Made by a program: the position numbers and the translations under genes. The notes beneath the pieces were generated by a model that saw only the letters and a program-made list of their open reading frames with translations, was not told the origin of the DNA and ran no database searches. 48,028 nucleotides of DNA from Endozoicomonas atrinae (GTDB lineage: Bacteria; Pseudomonadota; Gammaproteobacteria; Pseudomonadales; Endozoicomonadaceae): the NCBI RefSeq assembly GCF_001647025.1, contig NZ_LUKQ02000009.1, positions 1 to 48,028 of the forward strand, given 5' to 3'. This document shows positions 1 through 9,430 of this stretch, piece after piece (within the stretch, counting starts at the first letter, position 1; each line of letters opens with the position of its first letter).

Positions 1-216
1 GCGTCATTCGTAAGGCGATCAAGAACCGGAAGATTTTTCGGACTGATGAGTCAGTCATGAAGGTAATCTATCTGGCCATGGAAAAAGCTTCCGAGAAATG
101 GACCATGCCGATCAGGAACTGGAAAGCAGCCATGAACCGGTTTGAAATTATGTTTCCTGACCGGTTCAAGGAGTAATAGTTTTGGTGGCGTTTACACAGA
201 ATTATTTACAGGCTCC
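1..216 (+). mobile_element. Right end of an IS256-family insertion sequence
   Basis: The window opens inside an insertion sequence. The last 57 codons of an IS256-type transposase end at 176. They are followed by a non-coding tail with the probable right terminal inverted repeat at about 189-216, containing GCGTTTACACAGA and TTATTTACAGG. The reverse complement shares the core TGTGTAAACGC plus a nearby TGTAA with the start of the element at the other edge (from about 47903), which supports both boundaries. The exact outer end and the target duplication cannot be fixed because the left part lies outside the window. Confidence 0.75.
3..176 (+). CDS. IS256-family transposase, C-terminal fragment (5' end outside window)
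   Basis: Reading frame 3 is open from the window edge to TAA at 174-176. The peptide contains VIRKAIKNRKIFRTDES and KWTMPIRNWKAAMNRF, which match the C-terminal end of IS256/IS285-type DDE transposases, where a run like AIKKRKVFPTDDS is followed by KWTMPLRDW. This region carries the helical tail after the catalytic core; the DDE residues themselves lie upstream of the window. There is no sign of frameshift in the part that is visible, so the element could be intact. Confidence 0.85.
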   Translation, partial: VIRKAIKNRKIFRTDESVMKVIYLAMEKASEKWTMPIRNWKAAMNRFEIMFPDRFKE

Positions 217-305
217 TGGAAGTTTCTTTAATTCGAGAAAAACAAACCAAATTGACTGATTATTATTCAAATTATCTTTTATGAATAAATTTCGCACATC
301 AAGTG

Positions 306-363
306 TGATCAAATTTAATATAAAAGATCTGAATTGATCACAATTAAACCATTGCATTGATCA
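306..363. promoter_or_regulatory. Candidate operator cluster: three TGATCA palindromes upstream of the GAG locus
   Basis: The 247-bp AT-rich gap between the IS end and the GH88 gene has TGATCA at 306-311, 335-340 and 358-363. The middle one lies in TTGATcacaATTAA (334-347), which matches the FNR consensus TTGAT-N4-ATCAA at 9 of 10 defined bases. A Crp/Fnr-type regulator is encoded at 9736-10386, and TGATCA also occurs before the second symporter (3808-3813), before the TSUP gene (9431-9436) and before the regulator itself (9701-9706). Binding is inferred only; no promoter boxes were assigned. Confidence 0.35.
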
Positions 364-463
364 AAAAAGTTTAATTACGATCGAATGATGATTCAGATCA
401 AGGAAGGCAACCAACACCAATATAATAATTAAACTCTCCTGACCGTTTTCACAGGCATATGAC

Positions 464-1636
464 ATGACCCCCAATGTAAATCCTCTGCCTCCTTGCCCCA
501 AGGAATATGATCAGAGTATTTTTGAATCACATCTTCCAAAAGTCATTTCAGCATTAAAGCGTAATATTCCTCGCATTGGCGATCGGCAGCCTATGATTGG
601 AACTCAGGATTTGAAATGGCAGTATTGCAAGGAATGGAACTGGGTATCAGGGTTTTGGGCAGGTCAATTATGGCTTGCTCATAAAGTGTCTTCCGAGCAG
701 GTCTTCAAAAATGCTGCTCGCCTTCAAAATAATTACATGAAAAACACTCTGGCATTAAGAATGGAGCACAACCATGACCTTGGTTTTGTTTTTTCCCTGA
801 GTTGTGTTGCTGATTACAAATTAACCGGAAGCAGTGAAGCTCGAACAATGGCTCTTACTGCAGCCGACAGCCTGCTTGGCCGTTACAGACGGATAGGTAA
901 ATACTTTGTTGCCTGGAATGAAGATATGATTGTTACTCCGGGCAATGTGACTGGCAGGGTAATTATTGATTCTCTGCAAAATATGGCCCTTCTTTTCTGG
1001 GCATCCGAACAAACCGGTAACCCTGTCTATAAAGAATGTGCAATTGCTCACGCAGATACTTTATCGAAAACAGTCGTTAGAGAAGATTATACCGTTTATC
1101 ACACATTCAACTTCGACCCGTTTACTCAGGAACCTGTTGGTGGTGAAAACTTTCAGGGCTATGCCGATGAGTCCTGCTGGTCAAGGGGAATGGCCTGGGC
1201 TCTTCACGGTTATGCCCAGATTTATGAGTACTCTAAAGAAGCTCGCCATTTAGCAATTGCCAAAAATCTGGCAAGTGTCGTAGCCAGTCAACTGGAGAAA
1301 GACCCCGTTCCAGTCTGGGATTACTTACTACCTGAGCATGAAACACCCTACCGGGACAGCTCCGCAGGTTCCTGCACGGCTTCGGGTCTTTTTCTTATTG
1401 CCGAACATTGTGATTGTGCGGATGAAGCGGAACGCTTCAGAAAATGGGGACGATACCTGCTGGGTGGACTGATCGAACAATGCGATCTCAGCGAAAACCC
1501 GAACGCCTGGGGACTGCTCGATGAAGGAGCAGCATTTGTCCATAAAGGACGCTCGAGAAATATGCTGCCCTACGGTGACTATTACTATATGGAAGCGCTG
1601 ATGCGTGCCTGCGGCTATCACCATTTCTTCTGGTAA
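464..1636 (+). CDS. Unsaturated glucuronyl hydrolase, GH88 family
   Basis: Predicted to hydrolyse unsaturated GAG oligosaccharides made by polysaccharide lyases, removing the 4,5-unsaturated uronic acid from the non-reducing end. The 390-aa length fits GH88. Family hallmarks are visible: WVSGFWAGQLW (about 60-70), HNHDLGF with Asp105, DSLQN with Asp169, His213 in VYHTFNFD, and GYADESCWSRGMAW (about 232-245). The Asp105/Asp169 pair has nearly the spacing of the catalytic pair in the Bacillus enzyme (Asp88/Asp149). No signal peptide is seen, so it should act in the cytoplasm on imported disaccharides. It is first in a same-strand series with two SSS symporters, a ROK kinase and a sulfatase, which supports a role in sulfated GAG or hyaluronan use. 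No lyase is encoded in the window. The ATG has only a weak ribosome-binding site. Confidence 0.9.
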   Translation: MTPNVNPLPPCPKEYDQSIFESHLPKVISALKRNIPRIGDRQPMIGTQDLKWQYCKEWNWVSGFWAGQLWLAHKVSSEQVFKNAARLQNNYMKNTLALRMEHNHDLGFVFSLSCVADYKLTGSSEARTMALTAADSLLGRYRRIGKYFVAWNEDMIVTPGNVTGRVIIDSLQNMALLFWASEQTGNPVYKECAIAHADTLSKTVVREDYTVYHTFNFDPFTQEPVGGENFQGYADESCWSRGMAWALHGYAQIYEYSKEARHLAIAKNLASVVASQLEKDPVPVWDYLLPEHETPYRDSSAGSCTASGLFLIAEHCDCADEAERFRKWGRYLLGGLIEQCDLSENPNAWGLLDEGAAFVHKGRSRNMLPYGDYYYMEALMRACGYHHFFW

Positions 1637-1704
1637 GCCAGTTAACTACTCAAATCCTTAAAAAATAAAGACCGGATAAGAACGCCTCAACGCGGGAAGC
1701 AATT

Positions 1705-3465
1705 ATGATTACTTCATACGACATAGGCGCAATTGCATTCTATTTCATTTTGATGATTGGAGTGACATTTGCATTTCGCAAGCAAATAACAGACACCAGT
1801 GAGTATTTCCGTGGAGGCGGTAAAATGCTCTGGTGGATGTGTGGCTCCAGTGCCTTTATGAGCACCTTCAGCGCCTGGACTTTTTCTGGCGCGGCAGGTA
1901 AAGCCTATGTCGATGGATTAACCGTTGTATTTATCATGCTGTTCAATGCGGCAGCCTATTTGATCTGTGCATTGGTGGTTGCTCATCGATTCCGTCAGTT
2001 GAGAGTGATTACTCCTGTACAGGCGATCCGTCAGCGCTTTGGTAAAACCTCTGAACAGGTATTCACCTGGTTCAAAATTGTTTCCGCGTTAAATACCGGT
2101 GCTCTGGCACTGATTGCTGTATCGGTTTTCATGTCTGCAGTGATCGGTGTTGATCAGAATATGACCATCATCGGTACCGGGGCCGTCATTATTTTCATGA
2201 CGTTTCTTGGTGGATCCTGGGCAGTTATTGCCAGTGACTTTCTGCAGGCTCTGTTGATCATCGCTGTCAGTATTGTGACCTTTATTTACGCCTACAACGA
2301 ATCTGGTGGTTTTCTCGAAGTAGCCCGTAACTTCCCGGCCGAAAGCTTCATTATGGGCGATGGAATAACCTACACAGAAATTTTCCTGCTCTGGGTTGGT
2401 GCCATCTTTCTGCAGCGTGTGATTGGGGTAAACAGCCTGAGTCAGTCTATTCGCTTTCTCTCTGCAAAAGACTCCATTCATGCCAGAAAAGCGGCCATGC
2501 TAGCTGCAGTCTTATTCCTGTTTGGGGCTGTTGTGTGGTTCTTCCCTCCGATTTTTGCCGCCACCACATTCACCAACCTGCCTGAACTTTACCCCACTCT
2601 ATCTGATGCCAATGACGCCTCTTACCTTGCGGTCGTTCAAAATCTGCTGCCCGCTGGTATGGTTGGCCTGGTACTTGCTGCCATGTTTGCTGCAACAATG
2701 TCGTCACTGGACTCACAGATCAATGGCTGCAGCGCCACGATCGTCAAGAATTTCTATGTCCCAATCATGCGTCCGGATTCCAATGAAACAGAGCAGCTGG
2801 CAGTCAGCCGAATTGTGACGATTGTCTTTGGTATCGGCATTATTTTATTGGCTCTCTTCTTCAATCAACTCAAAGGCATCAGTCTGTTCCAATTAATGGT
2901 CACTTCTATGGCCCTGGTACACATGCCAATGTTTGTTCCACAATTGTTTGGTATTTTTGTCAGAAAGACACCCGACTGGGCAGCCTGGGCAACCCTGATC
3001 TTTGGTGTTGTGGTCAGTATTGTCAGCAGTAGCTTTATCAATGCCCAGTGGTTCTCGGATGTGCTGGGCATCACCTACAGCAGCCGGGAAATGGCAGACC
3101 TTGGAGTGGTTATTCCACAGCTGGCCCACGGGATTCTGACCGTTGGATTCTTCTTTGCTACAGGCCTCTTTTATAAAGAACCTGTAGGAGTAAGAAAGCA
3201 GGAGCTTGAAACATTCTTCACCAACGTTTCCACCCCTGTGGTTGCACCAGAAGGCTCTTCCCCAGAAGATAATATGCAACGTAAATACCTGGGTATCATG
3301 TCAATGATTTTTGGCGGCGGAGTCTTGGCTATGGGGCTTCTACCAGGTGTCACCATGACGGCCTTCCTGATTACAGGTGGCTTTATGCTTCTCGTTGGCT
3401 ACCTGCTGTTCAAATCCAGCAGGCTTCCTACCACTGTTTCAACACCGATATTGGAAACAGCCTAA
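1705..3465 (+). CDS. Sodium:solute symporter (SSS/SLC5 family), first of two paralogues
   Basis: A 586-aa inner-membrane protein with about 13-14 hydrophobic segments, the usual SSS size. It starts with an N-terminal helix followed by SEYFRGGGKMLWWM, an SSS-type loop, then FSAWTFSGAAGKAY. AATMSSLDSQINGCSA near residue 330 fits the SSS TM8 region that contributes to the sodium site. It is 68 bp downstream of the GH88 gene, so probably cotranscribed. By context it imports mono- or disaccharides from GAG breakdown, but the substrate cannot be read from the sequence. It shares many blocks with the protein at 3838-5613 (for example TFxGAAGKAY, GGSWAVIASD, TPDW-AWATL), so the two are tandem paralogues that may split the substrate range. 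Confidence 0.88.
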   Translation: MITSYDIGAIAFYFILMIGVTFAFRKQITDTSEYFRGGGKMLWWMCGSSAFMSTFSAWTFSGAAGKAYVDGLTVVFIMLFNAAAYLICALVVAHRFRQLRVITPVQAIRQRFGKTSEQVFTWFKIVSALNTGALALIAVSVFMSAVIGVDQNMTIIGTGAVIIFMTFLGGSWAVIASDFLQALLIIAVSIVTFIYAYNESGGFLEVARNFPAESFIMGDGITYTEIFLLWVGAIFLQRVIGVNSLSQSIRFLSAKDSIHARKAAMLAAVLFLFGAVVWFFPPIFAATTFTNLPELYPTLSDANDASYLAVVQNLLPAGMVGLVLAAMFAATMSSLDSQINGCSATIVKNFYVPIMRPDSNETEQLAVSRIVTIVFGIGIILLALFFNQLKGISLFQLMVTSMALVHMPMFVPQLFGIFVRKTPDWAAWATLIFGVVVSIVSSSFINAQWFSDVLGITYSSREMADLGVVIPQLAHGILTVGFFFATGLFYKEPVGVRKQELETFFTNVSTPVVAPEGSSPEDNMQRKYLGIMSMIFGGGVLAMGLLPGVTMTAFLITGGFMLLVGYLLFKSSRLPTTVSTPILETA

Positions 3466-3500
3466 AAGCCGCTCATAAAACAGGATAATAAATTAAATCT

Positions 3501-3537
3501 ATTCAGGGTTATTGGATTTATTCCAATAACCCTGAAT
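3501..3537. terminator. Perfect 16-bp hairpin after the first symporter gene
   Basis: ATTCAGGGTTATTGGA (3501-3516), a 5-base loop, and its exact reverse complement (3522-3537). There is no T tract on either strand, so it may be a weak or Rho-assisted terminator or an mRNA-stabilising stem that sets different levels for the two symporters. The rest of the 372-bp gap to the second symporter is AT-rich and holds a TGATCA at 3808-3813 close to its start. Confidence 0.6.
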
Positions 3538-3837
3538 GAACATCAGAAAACCATTACAACCGACTGAAAATATCATTTCTGATTATTTTTTAGCAACGTT
3601 ACCGGCCACTTACCGTTAAATTTTACCCAAAAAAACAGGCAAAAATCAGATTCATTACCTTATTAGCAGGTACTGCATTCTGCTGACTTAATTACCGACT
3701 GGCAATATTGAGTTGAATCTGAAACCAACCCTGTGAATTTAAATATGCCATCAAAACATATGGCCCACCCAAAAAATATAGCGATGAAATTTTATTAACT
3801 GTGCATATGATCATTGATGTTTAATAAGGAAAAGTGA

Positions 3838-5613
3838 ATGGACATTAATACCGCAATTATTCTTGCCTATTTCATCCTGTTAATAGCAATAGGATGGATA
3901 TTCAGAACATTCAATACCAATACCAGTGACTATTTCAGGGCTGGAGGAGGTGCCCTGTGGTGGATGGTAGGCGCAACTGCATTCATGACGCAGTTCAGTG
4001 CATGGACGTTCACCGGAGCTGCAGGTAAAGCCTATCTTGATGGTTTTCCGATTGCATTGATGTTTACCGGAAATGCTGTTGGTTACCTTTTAGCTTACAT
4101 GTACTTTGCCGCTAAATTCAGACAGCTCAGGATTGTAACCGTAATGGAAGGCGTTCGGATGCGATTTGGCAGAGCGAGTGAACAGGTATTTACCTGGGGA
4201 GGATTACCGAACCAGTTGCTTTCCGGGGGAATCTGGCTGAACGGTCTGGCAATAGTTATTGCCGTTGTTTTTGATATTGATATGGAGACCACAATTATTC
4301 TGACAGGCCTAGTCGTACTGGTCATGTCGGTAACGGGTGGTTCCTGGGCAGTTATTGCTTCTGATTACCTGCAGATGGTGATCATTATGGTGGTGTGCGT
4401 AATCTGCTCAGCCGTAGCGGTCGTGCAAGGTGGCGGGGTGAGCGAAATTGTTGCTAACTTCCCGGTAGATGACAACGGATCGTTTATTTCTGGCAACAAT
4501 CTGAATTACCTGGGCATTTTCAGCATCTGGGTTGTATGTATCTTTTTCAACCAGTCCATCATGTTGAATAACATGACCAATGCCCATCGCTATCTTTCTG
4601 CAAAAGATTCAATCAGTGCAAAAAATGCAGCATTACTGGCCTTTGGACTTATGTTTGCGGGCATTTTCATCTGGTTCACACCCAGCTGGTTTATTGCCGG
4701 TCAGGGGGTTGATCTGTATGGCGTTTATCCCGAGTATGGAAATAAGGCAATAGATTACGCTTATATCTATTTTGTTAAAGAGTATATGCCTGCAGGTATG
4801 CTTGGATTAATGGTTGCTGCAATTTTTGCTTCCACCATGTCATCCATGGATACCGGGTTGAACAAAAGTGCGGGTATTTTTGTCAGAAGCTTTTACCTGC
4901 CAATCCTGCGACCAGATGCCACCGAAAAGGAACTGCTGACGGTTTCAAAAATAGCCTCTACGGTCTGCGGCCTGATTATTATTGCCGTAGCTTTGTTCAT
5001 GCACTCATTGAAGCATATGGATCTCTTTAATATCACCATGACCGTTGCTTCCCTGATTGCATTCCCAACCGCTATTGCTCCATTACTGGGTATGTTTATC
5101 AAGAACACTCCGGACTGGTCAGCATGGGCAACGTTAGCCGTTGGAGCCGTTGTTTCTTACATTGTTGGTTTCGTATTAACACCTGCTGATATTGAGCAGT
5201 GGTTCAGTCTGGGTACATTAACTGCTCGTGAATGGGCAGACATTAAAGTAATTGCGGGTGTTCTGGGACATCTCGTCATTACTGGCGGATTCTTTGTATC
5301 AACCACCCTCTTCTATAAGCCTCTTTCCAGTGAACGTCAGAAAGAAGTTGGGGAGTTTTTCCATAACCTGGCAACACCTGTTGTTAATAACTCAGAACAA
5401 CAGGGGGATCTTGATAAAAAACAGAAAAATATCATCGGAAAACTGATGATTCTGTCAGGTGGCCTGATTGCATTGATGAGCATCATTCCTAATGAAGCCT
5501 GGGGCAGGCTGACTTACCTTTCGGGAGGACTGGTAGTTCTTGCGGTGGGTTACTTGATGATGGCCAGAATGAAAAAATCAGTCCAGCCTGATTTTTCAGT
5601 AGCCAGAAATTAA
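3838..5613 (+). CDS. Sodium:solute symporter (SSS/SLC5 family), second paralogue
   Basis: A 591-aa polytopic membrane protein, paralogous to the preceding symporter. Conserved blocks are SDYFRAGGGALWWM, FSAWTFTGAAGKAYLDG, VTGGSWAVIASDYLQ and ASTMSSMDTGLNKSAGI (sodium-site region), then about five more helices and a cytoplasmic segment before the last hydrophobic helix. The start has AAGGAAAAG just upstream, a usable ribosome-binding site. A 372-bp intergenic region with a strong hairpin and a TGATCA site separates it from the first symporter, so it may have its own promoter. A carbohydrate substrate (unsaturated disaccharide or amino sugar) is inferred from the neighbours only. Confidence 0.88.
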   Translation: MDINTAIILAYFILLIAIGWIFRTFNTNTSDYFRAGGGALWWMVGATAFMTQFSAWTFTGAAGKAYLDGFPIALMFTGNAVGYLLAYMYFAAKFRQLRIVTVMEGVRMRFGRASEQVFTWGGLPNQLLSGGIWLNGLAIVIAVVFDIDMETTIILTGLVVLVMSVTGGSWAVIASDYLQMVIIMVVCVICSAVAVVQGGGVSEIVANFPVDDNGSFISGNNLNYLGIFSIWVVCIFFNQSIMLNNMTNAHRYLSAKDSISAKNAALLAFGLMFAGIFIWFTPSWFIAGQGVDLYGVYPEYGNKAIDYAYIYFVKEYMPAGMLGLMVAAIFASTMSSMDTGLNKSAGIFVRSFYLPILRPDATEKELLTVSKIASTVCGLIIIAVALFMHSLKHMDLFNITMTVASLIAFPTAIAPLLGMFIKNTPDWSAWATLAVGAVVSYIVGFVLTPADIEQWFSLGTLTAREWADIKVIAGVLGHLVITGGFFVSTTLFYKPLSSERQKEVGEFFHNLATPVVNNSEQQGDLDKKQKNIIGKLMILSGGLIALMSIIPNEAWGRLTYLSGGLVVLAVGYLMMARMKKSVQPDFSVARN

Positions 5614-5706
5614 TAACCAGAAACCTACATTGGTAGGGTTACCATAACAGGCCTGTTAACAACGTTAGTGGGCCTGCAAAGTAAAGACTCCTCTGCTTAA
5701 TCAGGA

Positions 5707-6624
5707 ATGAGTATGGGAAATATGTATGGTTTCGACATTGGTGGAACCAAAATTGAGTTTGCCGTTTTCAATGACAAACTGGAGGCTCTTTATACCCAAA
5801 GGGCTCCAACCCCACGAGATGATTACACCCAGTTTATACAGGTGCTAACGGAATTTATTCATACTTATGATGTAAAAAGCAATATCACAGGTACTGTGGG
5901 CATAGGGTTACCGGGACAGCAGACTCCTGATGGCATGACCCGATGCAATAATATTCCCTGTATTGATGGCAGCTATCTTCAGGCTGATCTCGAAAAGCTA
6001 CTTGGCCGCCCCATTAAAATTGCCAATGATGCCAATTGCTTTGCCCTGTCTGAGGCCTGTGAAAAAAACCTTATAGGGGCAAGTTCAGTTCTGGCCCTGA
6101 TCCTTGGTACAGGCTTTGGTGCCGGCTTAGTTATCAATGGACGACTTTATGCGGGCCATAATGGAGCAGGCCTTGAGGTCGGACATACAAGGCTTCCTTG
6201 GGATGCTCAAGAATTGCTTGGTAATGACTTTCCATTAGTTTCCTGCCGGTGTGGAAGGGTTGGATGTCTGGATCATTACCTTTCGGGCCGTGGTTACGCA
6301 GACTTGTACAATCAAAACCATAACACTTGCCAAAATCACTATATCAGCGCAGAGGAAATTACCACCCGATATTATCAGGGAGAACCGGAAGCAATATTAC
6401 ATACCAATAGATATCTTGAGCTGCTGGCAACCTGTATCTCTGGTTTCGTTTCCATACTCGATCCTGAAGTGATTATTTTTGGCGGTGGGCTCTCTAATTT
6501 CAATGCGATTTACGACCGCTTGCCAGCATTGCTTGATAAGCACGCATTAAATGGCAGCCCCCCCCCTCTATTCGAAAAGCTGCGTTTGGTGATTCAGGAG
6601 GAGTCAGAGGCGCCGCATTATTAA
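5707..6624 (+). CDS. nagK: ROK-family amino-sugar kinase, NagK-like, 3' end frameshifted
   Basis: Resembles E. coli N-acetylglucosamine kinase: FDIGGTKIEFAVF (phosphate-binding DIGGTK), PTPRDDYTQF, NDANCFALSEA, LGTGFGAGL, GHTRLPWDA, the ROK zinc motif CRCGRVGC and LSGRGYADLY. It would make GlcNAc-6-phosphate, which points to hyaluronan- or heparan-type substrates rather than chondroitin. The frame as read ends in a non-family tail after a run of nine C at 6558-6566. One extra C (or loss of two) would restore the family ending RKAAFGDSGGVRGAALL with a stop at 6645-6647. So this is a sequencing error, a phase-variable tract or a damaged gene. Of the nearby ATGs, 5713 has better spacing from AGGA (5703-5706) than 5707. 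Confidence 0.85.
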   Translation: MSMGNMYGFDIGGTKIEFAVFNDKLEALYTQRAPTPRDDYTQFIQVLTEFIHTYDVKSNITGTVGIGLPGQQTPDGMTRCNNIPCIDGSYLQADLEKLLGRPIKIANDANCFALSEACEKNLIGASSVLALILGTGFGAGLVINGRLYAGHNGAGLEVGHTRLPWDAQELLGNDFPLVSCRCGRVGCLDHYLSGRGYADLYNQNHNTCQNHYISAEEITTRYYQGEPEAILHTNRYLELLATCISGFVSILDPEVIIFGGGLSNFNAIYDRLPALLDKHALNGSPPPLFEKLRLVIQEESEAPHY

Positions 6625-6763
6625 ACGCCTCTTCTGCACGTTCATAAAACAGCCTTCCAACTCAGTGAATCCAGCATGACGAAAGGTTCAATTCAGGATT
6701 TATGTTGTTAACAGCTGCACCATATCATCAGCCTGATACTTGCTCAGGTGAACAGGACATAAA

Positions 6764-8290
6764 ATGAAAGAAGGTCAAATAACCCGAAGAACATTCTTGC
6801 ATGCGACCGCTCTTGCTGGAGCAGCAATGACTGTTGGCTGTAGCAGTGCCTCAGTATTGAATACTGAAAACCGTTTGAAAACATCGGAAATGAAGGACAA
6901 TAAGAAGGCGTTTGATAAACCCAACATCGTGATCATAACCTGCGACCAGCTAGCCTGTGACGCAATTGGCGCAAACGGCAATGAATATGTGAATACACCG
7001 GGTATTGATCATATATTTGCAAACGGCACTTCTTTTGATAAGACCTACACACCTTATCCATTGTGTACACCGGCAAGAGCCAGTTTTTGGACCGGTCAGC
7101 TACCGCACCAGACCAAAATAACCTCAAACCTGAGCACCATGATGCATAACCGCACCATCACCATCGGTTCAATCTTCAGTGAAGTGGGCTATGACACTTA
7201 TCATGTTGGTAAGACCCATGATGCGGGTTCTTTAAGAGGATTTACTGTTGAGAGAGATAACCTGCGCATAGCGTCAAATCCATCTCCTGCTTACCCGGAG
7301 CATTTCCAGTCAGAGGAGGATCGGGTCACCATTCAAAAGGCCAGAGAGTTTCTGACGAAAGAACACGATAAGCCGTTCCTGCTTGCCGTAGAGTTTAATA
7401 ACCCACACAACATTAATAACTGGATTGGTGAGTTTCAGGGTAAACACGGTGATATTGAAGGGATGGCAGGCCCTCTGCCGCCACTGCGCGCCAACTATAA
7501 AAACGATGATATTCAGAACCGTCCGGAAGCCATACGATATGCCTGTTGTCTGCAAGTTCGCCAGGAGCAGGTATCAGAATGGGACGATAGAAACTACCGG
7601 CAATACCTGAATGCCTATTATCATTACACGAACATGGCTGATGACCTGGTCGGTCAGGTTCTGTTGGCAATTGAGCACTCTGATGCGAGGGATAATACTC
7701 TGGTTGTGTTTATGTCTGACCACGGCGATGGCATGGGCAGTCATAAGCTCGTTGCCAAATCGAGTAACTTTTATGATGAAGCAGCAAGGGTTCCATTCGT
7801 GCTGATGGGAAAAGGCATTCCTGCAGGCAAGCGTATCAATAGCCTGACGGGACTTTGTGATCTACTGCCAACGCTCTGTCACTATGCTGACATTGAAATT
7901 CCAAAACCCAGAACGGAAAGAGAGGTCATCTTTGGCAAAAGCATGCTGCCACTACTGTCCAGCAATAAACCGATCCATGAGTATATGGTGTCTCAGTGGT
8001 ACACCCAGTTAAATAATAATTTTGTACCATCAAGGATGTTCAGAACTGAAGATTATAAATATACCCACTACCTGAATGATGGCGGCGAAGAACTTTATGA
8101 TATGGCGAATGACCCAGGCGAACTAACGAATCTGGCCAGAAAACCAGAATATGCTGAAACGCTCAAGTGGATAAGGAAAGAGTTTCATCATTATCTGGAA
8201 ACAACAGACGATCATTACTTCAATGAGAAATTTTCCTTTCAAGAGTCCTATAGAAAACATCAGGAAGGCTTTAGAAATCACACCACTTAA
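6764..8290 (+). CDS. Sulfatase, formylglycine (Cys) type, Tat-exported probable lipoprotein
   Basis: A 508-aa member of the type I (S1) sulfatases. The signature CTPARAS begins at Cys101, the residue converted to formylglycine; NIVIITCDQ (Asp61/Gln62) and MSDHGDGMGSHKL supply metal ligands. The N terminus has a twin-arginine motif (RRTFLH, Arg8/Arg9), a hydrophobic stretch and Cys26 in TVGC, so a Tat-exported lipoprotein is likely, although Thr at -3 is not ideal for a lipobox. It should remove sulfate esters from GAG fragments in the periplasm or at the outer membrane. Exact position specificity cannot be told. It closes the GAG series and is convergent with a TSUP anion exporter, which could handle sulfur oxyanions. 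A formylglycine-generating enzyme is needed and is not in the window. Confidence 0.88.
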   Translation: MKEGQITRRTFLHATALAGAAMTVGCSSASVLNTENRLKTSEMKDNKKAFDKPNIVIITCDQLACDAIGANGNEYVNTPGIDHIFANGTSFDKTYTPYPLCTPARASFWTGQLPHQTKITSNLSTMMHNRTITIGSIFSEVGYDTYHVGKTHDAGSLRGFTVERDNLRIASNPSPAYPEHFQSEEDRVTIQKAREFLTKEHDKPFLLAVEFNNPHNINNWIGEFQGKHGDIEGMAGPLPPLRANYKNDDIQNRPEAIRYACCLQVRQEQVSEWDDRNYRQYLNAYYHYTNMADDLVGQVLLAIEHSDARDNTLVVFMSDHGDGMGSHKLVAKSSNFYDEAARVPFVLMGKGIPAGKRINSLTGLCDLLPTLCHYADIEIPKPRTEREVIFGKSMLPLLSSNKPIHEYMVSQWYTQLNNNFVPSRMFRTEDYKYTHYLNDGGEELYDMANDPGELTNLARKPEYAETLKWIRKEFHHYLETTDDHYFNEKFSFQESYRKHQEGFRNHTT

Positions 8291-8403
8291 ACAAAAGCAC
8301 TCATTCACTTATGATTTTCTTCAAAAAGGATTTCTCCAGTAGCAAGTATCCGAATCGGTTTCTACCTGAATGAAGAACAGTTTCTGGATATTTAAGAGAA
8401 AGC

Positions 8404-8432
8404 AGCCCGTCTGGGGAAAAACCAGACAGGCT
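8404..8432. terminator. Hairpin between the convergent sulfatase and TSUP genes
   Basis: AGCCCGTCTGG (8404-8414) pairs with CCAGACAGGCT (8422-8432) with one mismatch. On the minus strand the loop is T-rich. It sits 11 bp past the TSUP stop codon and could serve both convergent units. Confidence 0.5.
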
Positions 8433-8442
8433 ATTCTCATGA

Positions 8443-9303
8443 TCAGGATAACGAGCTGGACAACATCATCAATGCACTGACAGTAATCAAGCCCAGGGTA
8501 ATGCGATGCAACATGGAATCAGACAGCACCTTAACAAGTCGCCCTGCGATGGGAACACCGATCATGGAGCCAGCAATAAGAAGCACGGCCGTCGTCATAT
8601 CCGCCTGCCCTCCTTCACTGTAGTTCAGTGCAGACAGACCCGAAAGCAACAGAGCGATTACAATAGAGGAGCCAACCGCCTGCTTTATATTTACCTGTAG
8701 TAAAACCGTCAGAATAGGCAATAGCAGCACACCACCGCCAACTCCTGTAGCACCTATGACAACACCAGACCCCATACCAGCAAGCAGGGGTCGCCAGATG
8801 GCGTTATTTCGTAATTGAACAGATGCCTCTTCGCACTCTTTACTGTTGTTATTTTTTCTGGACTTGAAATCCTTATACACCATACTGACGAGTGAGAGGA
8901 TAATGGCTGCAAAGACCATAAAATCCACAGCCCCATTAATGAAAATCGAAGTTTCCGGGTTCTGTGATAAACCAACAATCCAATCTGTAGTTAAGAATGT
9001 TGCGGGTGTTGCACCAGCTAGCATTAGCCCACTTTCCTTCCAGCTGATATTTCCCATACGAATATGTATGGCAGCAGCATTGATTTTCATTAGAAAGGCA
9101 CAAAGACTGGCTGTACCAACGGCCAGCACCGGATTCATACCAAACACACCCCGTAATAGGGGAATCATTAATACTCCACCACCAACACCGGTCATTCCCA
9201 ATGCAAGACCAATCAGGCAGCCAATCAATAGCGTAAAGCTCAGCTCAGTCACACTGAGTGTTAAAATATTTTCCAGAGGAATCCAGTTAAGGAGGCCGTC
9301 CAT
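8443..9303 (-). CDS. TSUP (TauE/SafE) family sulfite/sulfonate-type anion exporter
   Basis: A 286-aa inner-membrane protein with about eight hydrophobic segments and the two internally repeated glycine motifs of the family: GLALGMTGVGGGVLMIPLL in the N-terminal half and VIGATGVGGGVLLLPIL in the C-terminal half. Family members move sulfite, sulfate, sulfoacetate or related small anions. It is convergent with the sulfatase and close to the Crp/Fnr regulator, so a role in disposing of or balancing sulfur oxyanions released by desulfation is a fair inference, but the substrate is not shown by the sequence. Confidence 0.85.
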   Translation of the reverse strand: MDGLLNWIPLENILTLSVTELSFTLLIGCLIGLALGMTGVGGGVLMIPLLRGVFGMNPVLAVGTASLCAFLMKINAAAIHIRMGNISWKESGLMLAGATPATFLTTDWIVGLSQNPETSIFINGAVDFMVFAAIILSLVSMVYKDFKSRKNNNSKECEEASVQLRNNAIWRPLLAGMGSGVVIGATGVGGGVLLLPILTVLLQVNIKQAVGSSIVIALLLSGLSALNYSEGGQADMTTAVLLIAGSMIGVPIAGRLVKVLSDSMLHRITLGLITVSALMMLSSSLS

Positions 9304-9430
9304 TGTTTATTCCAGAGATGATATATTTAGAAAATTATTTGGCCATGGCAGGAATAAACTACATTGGATGTATAAAAATCTTTATGACCATAATCATAAA
9401 GATAATCTCAAGAAACTATTGATGAAATTA

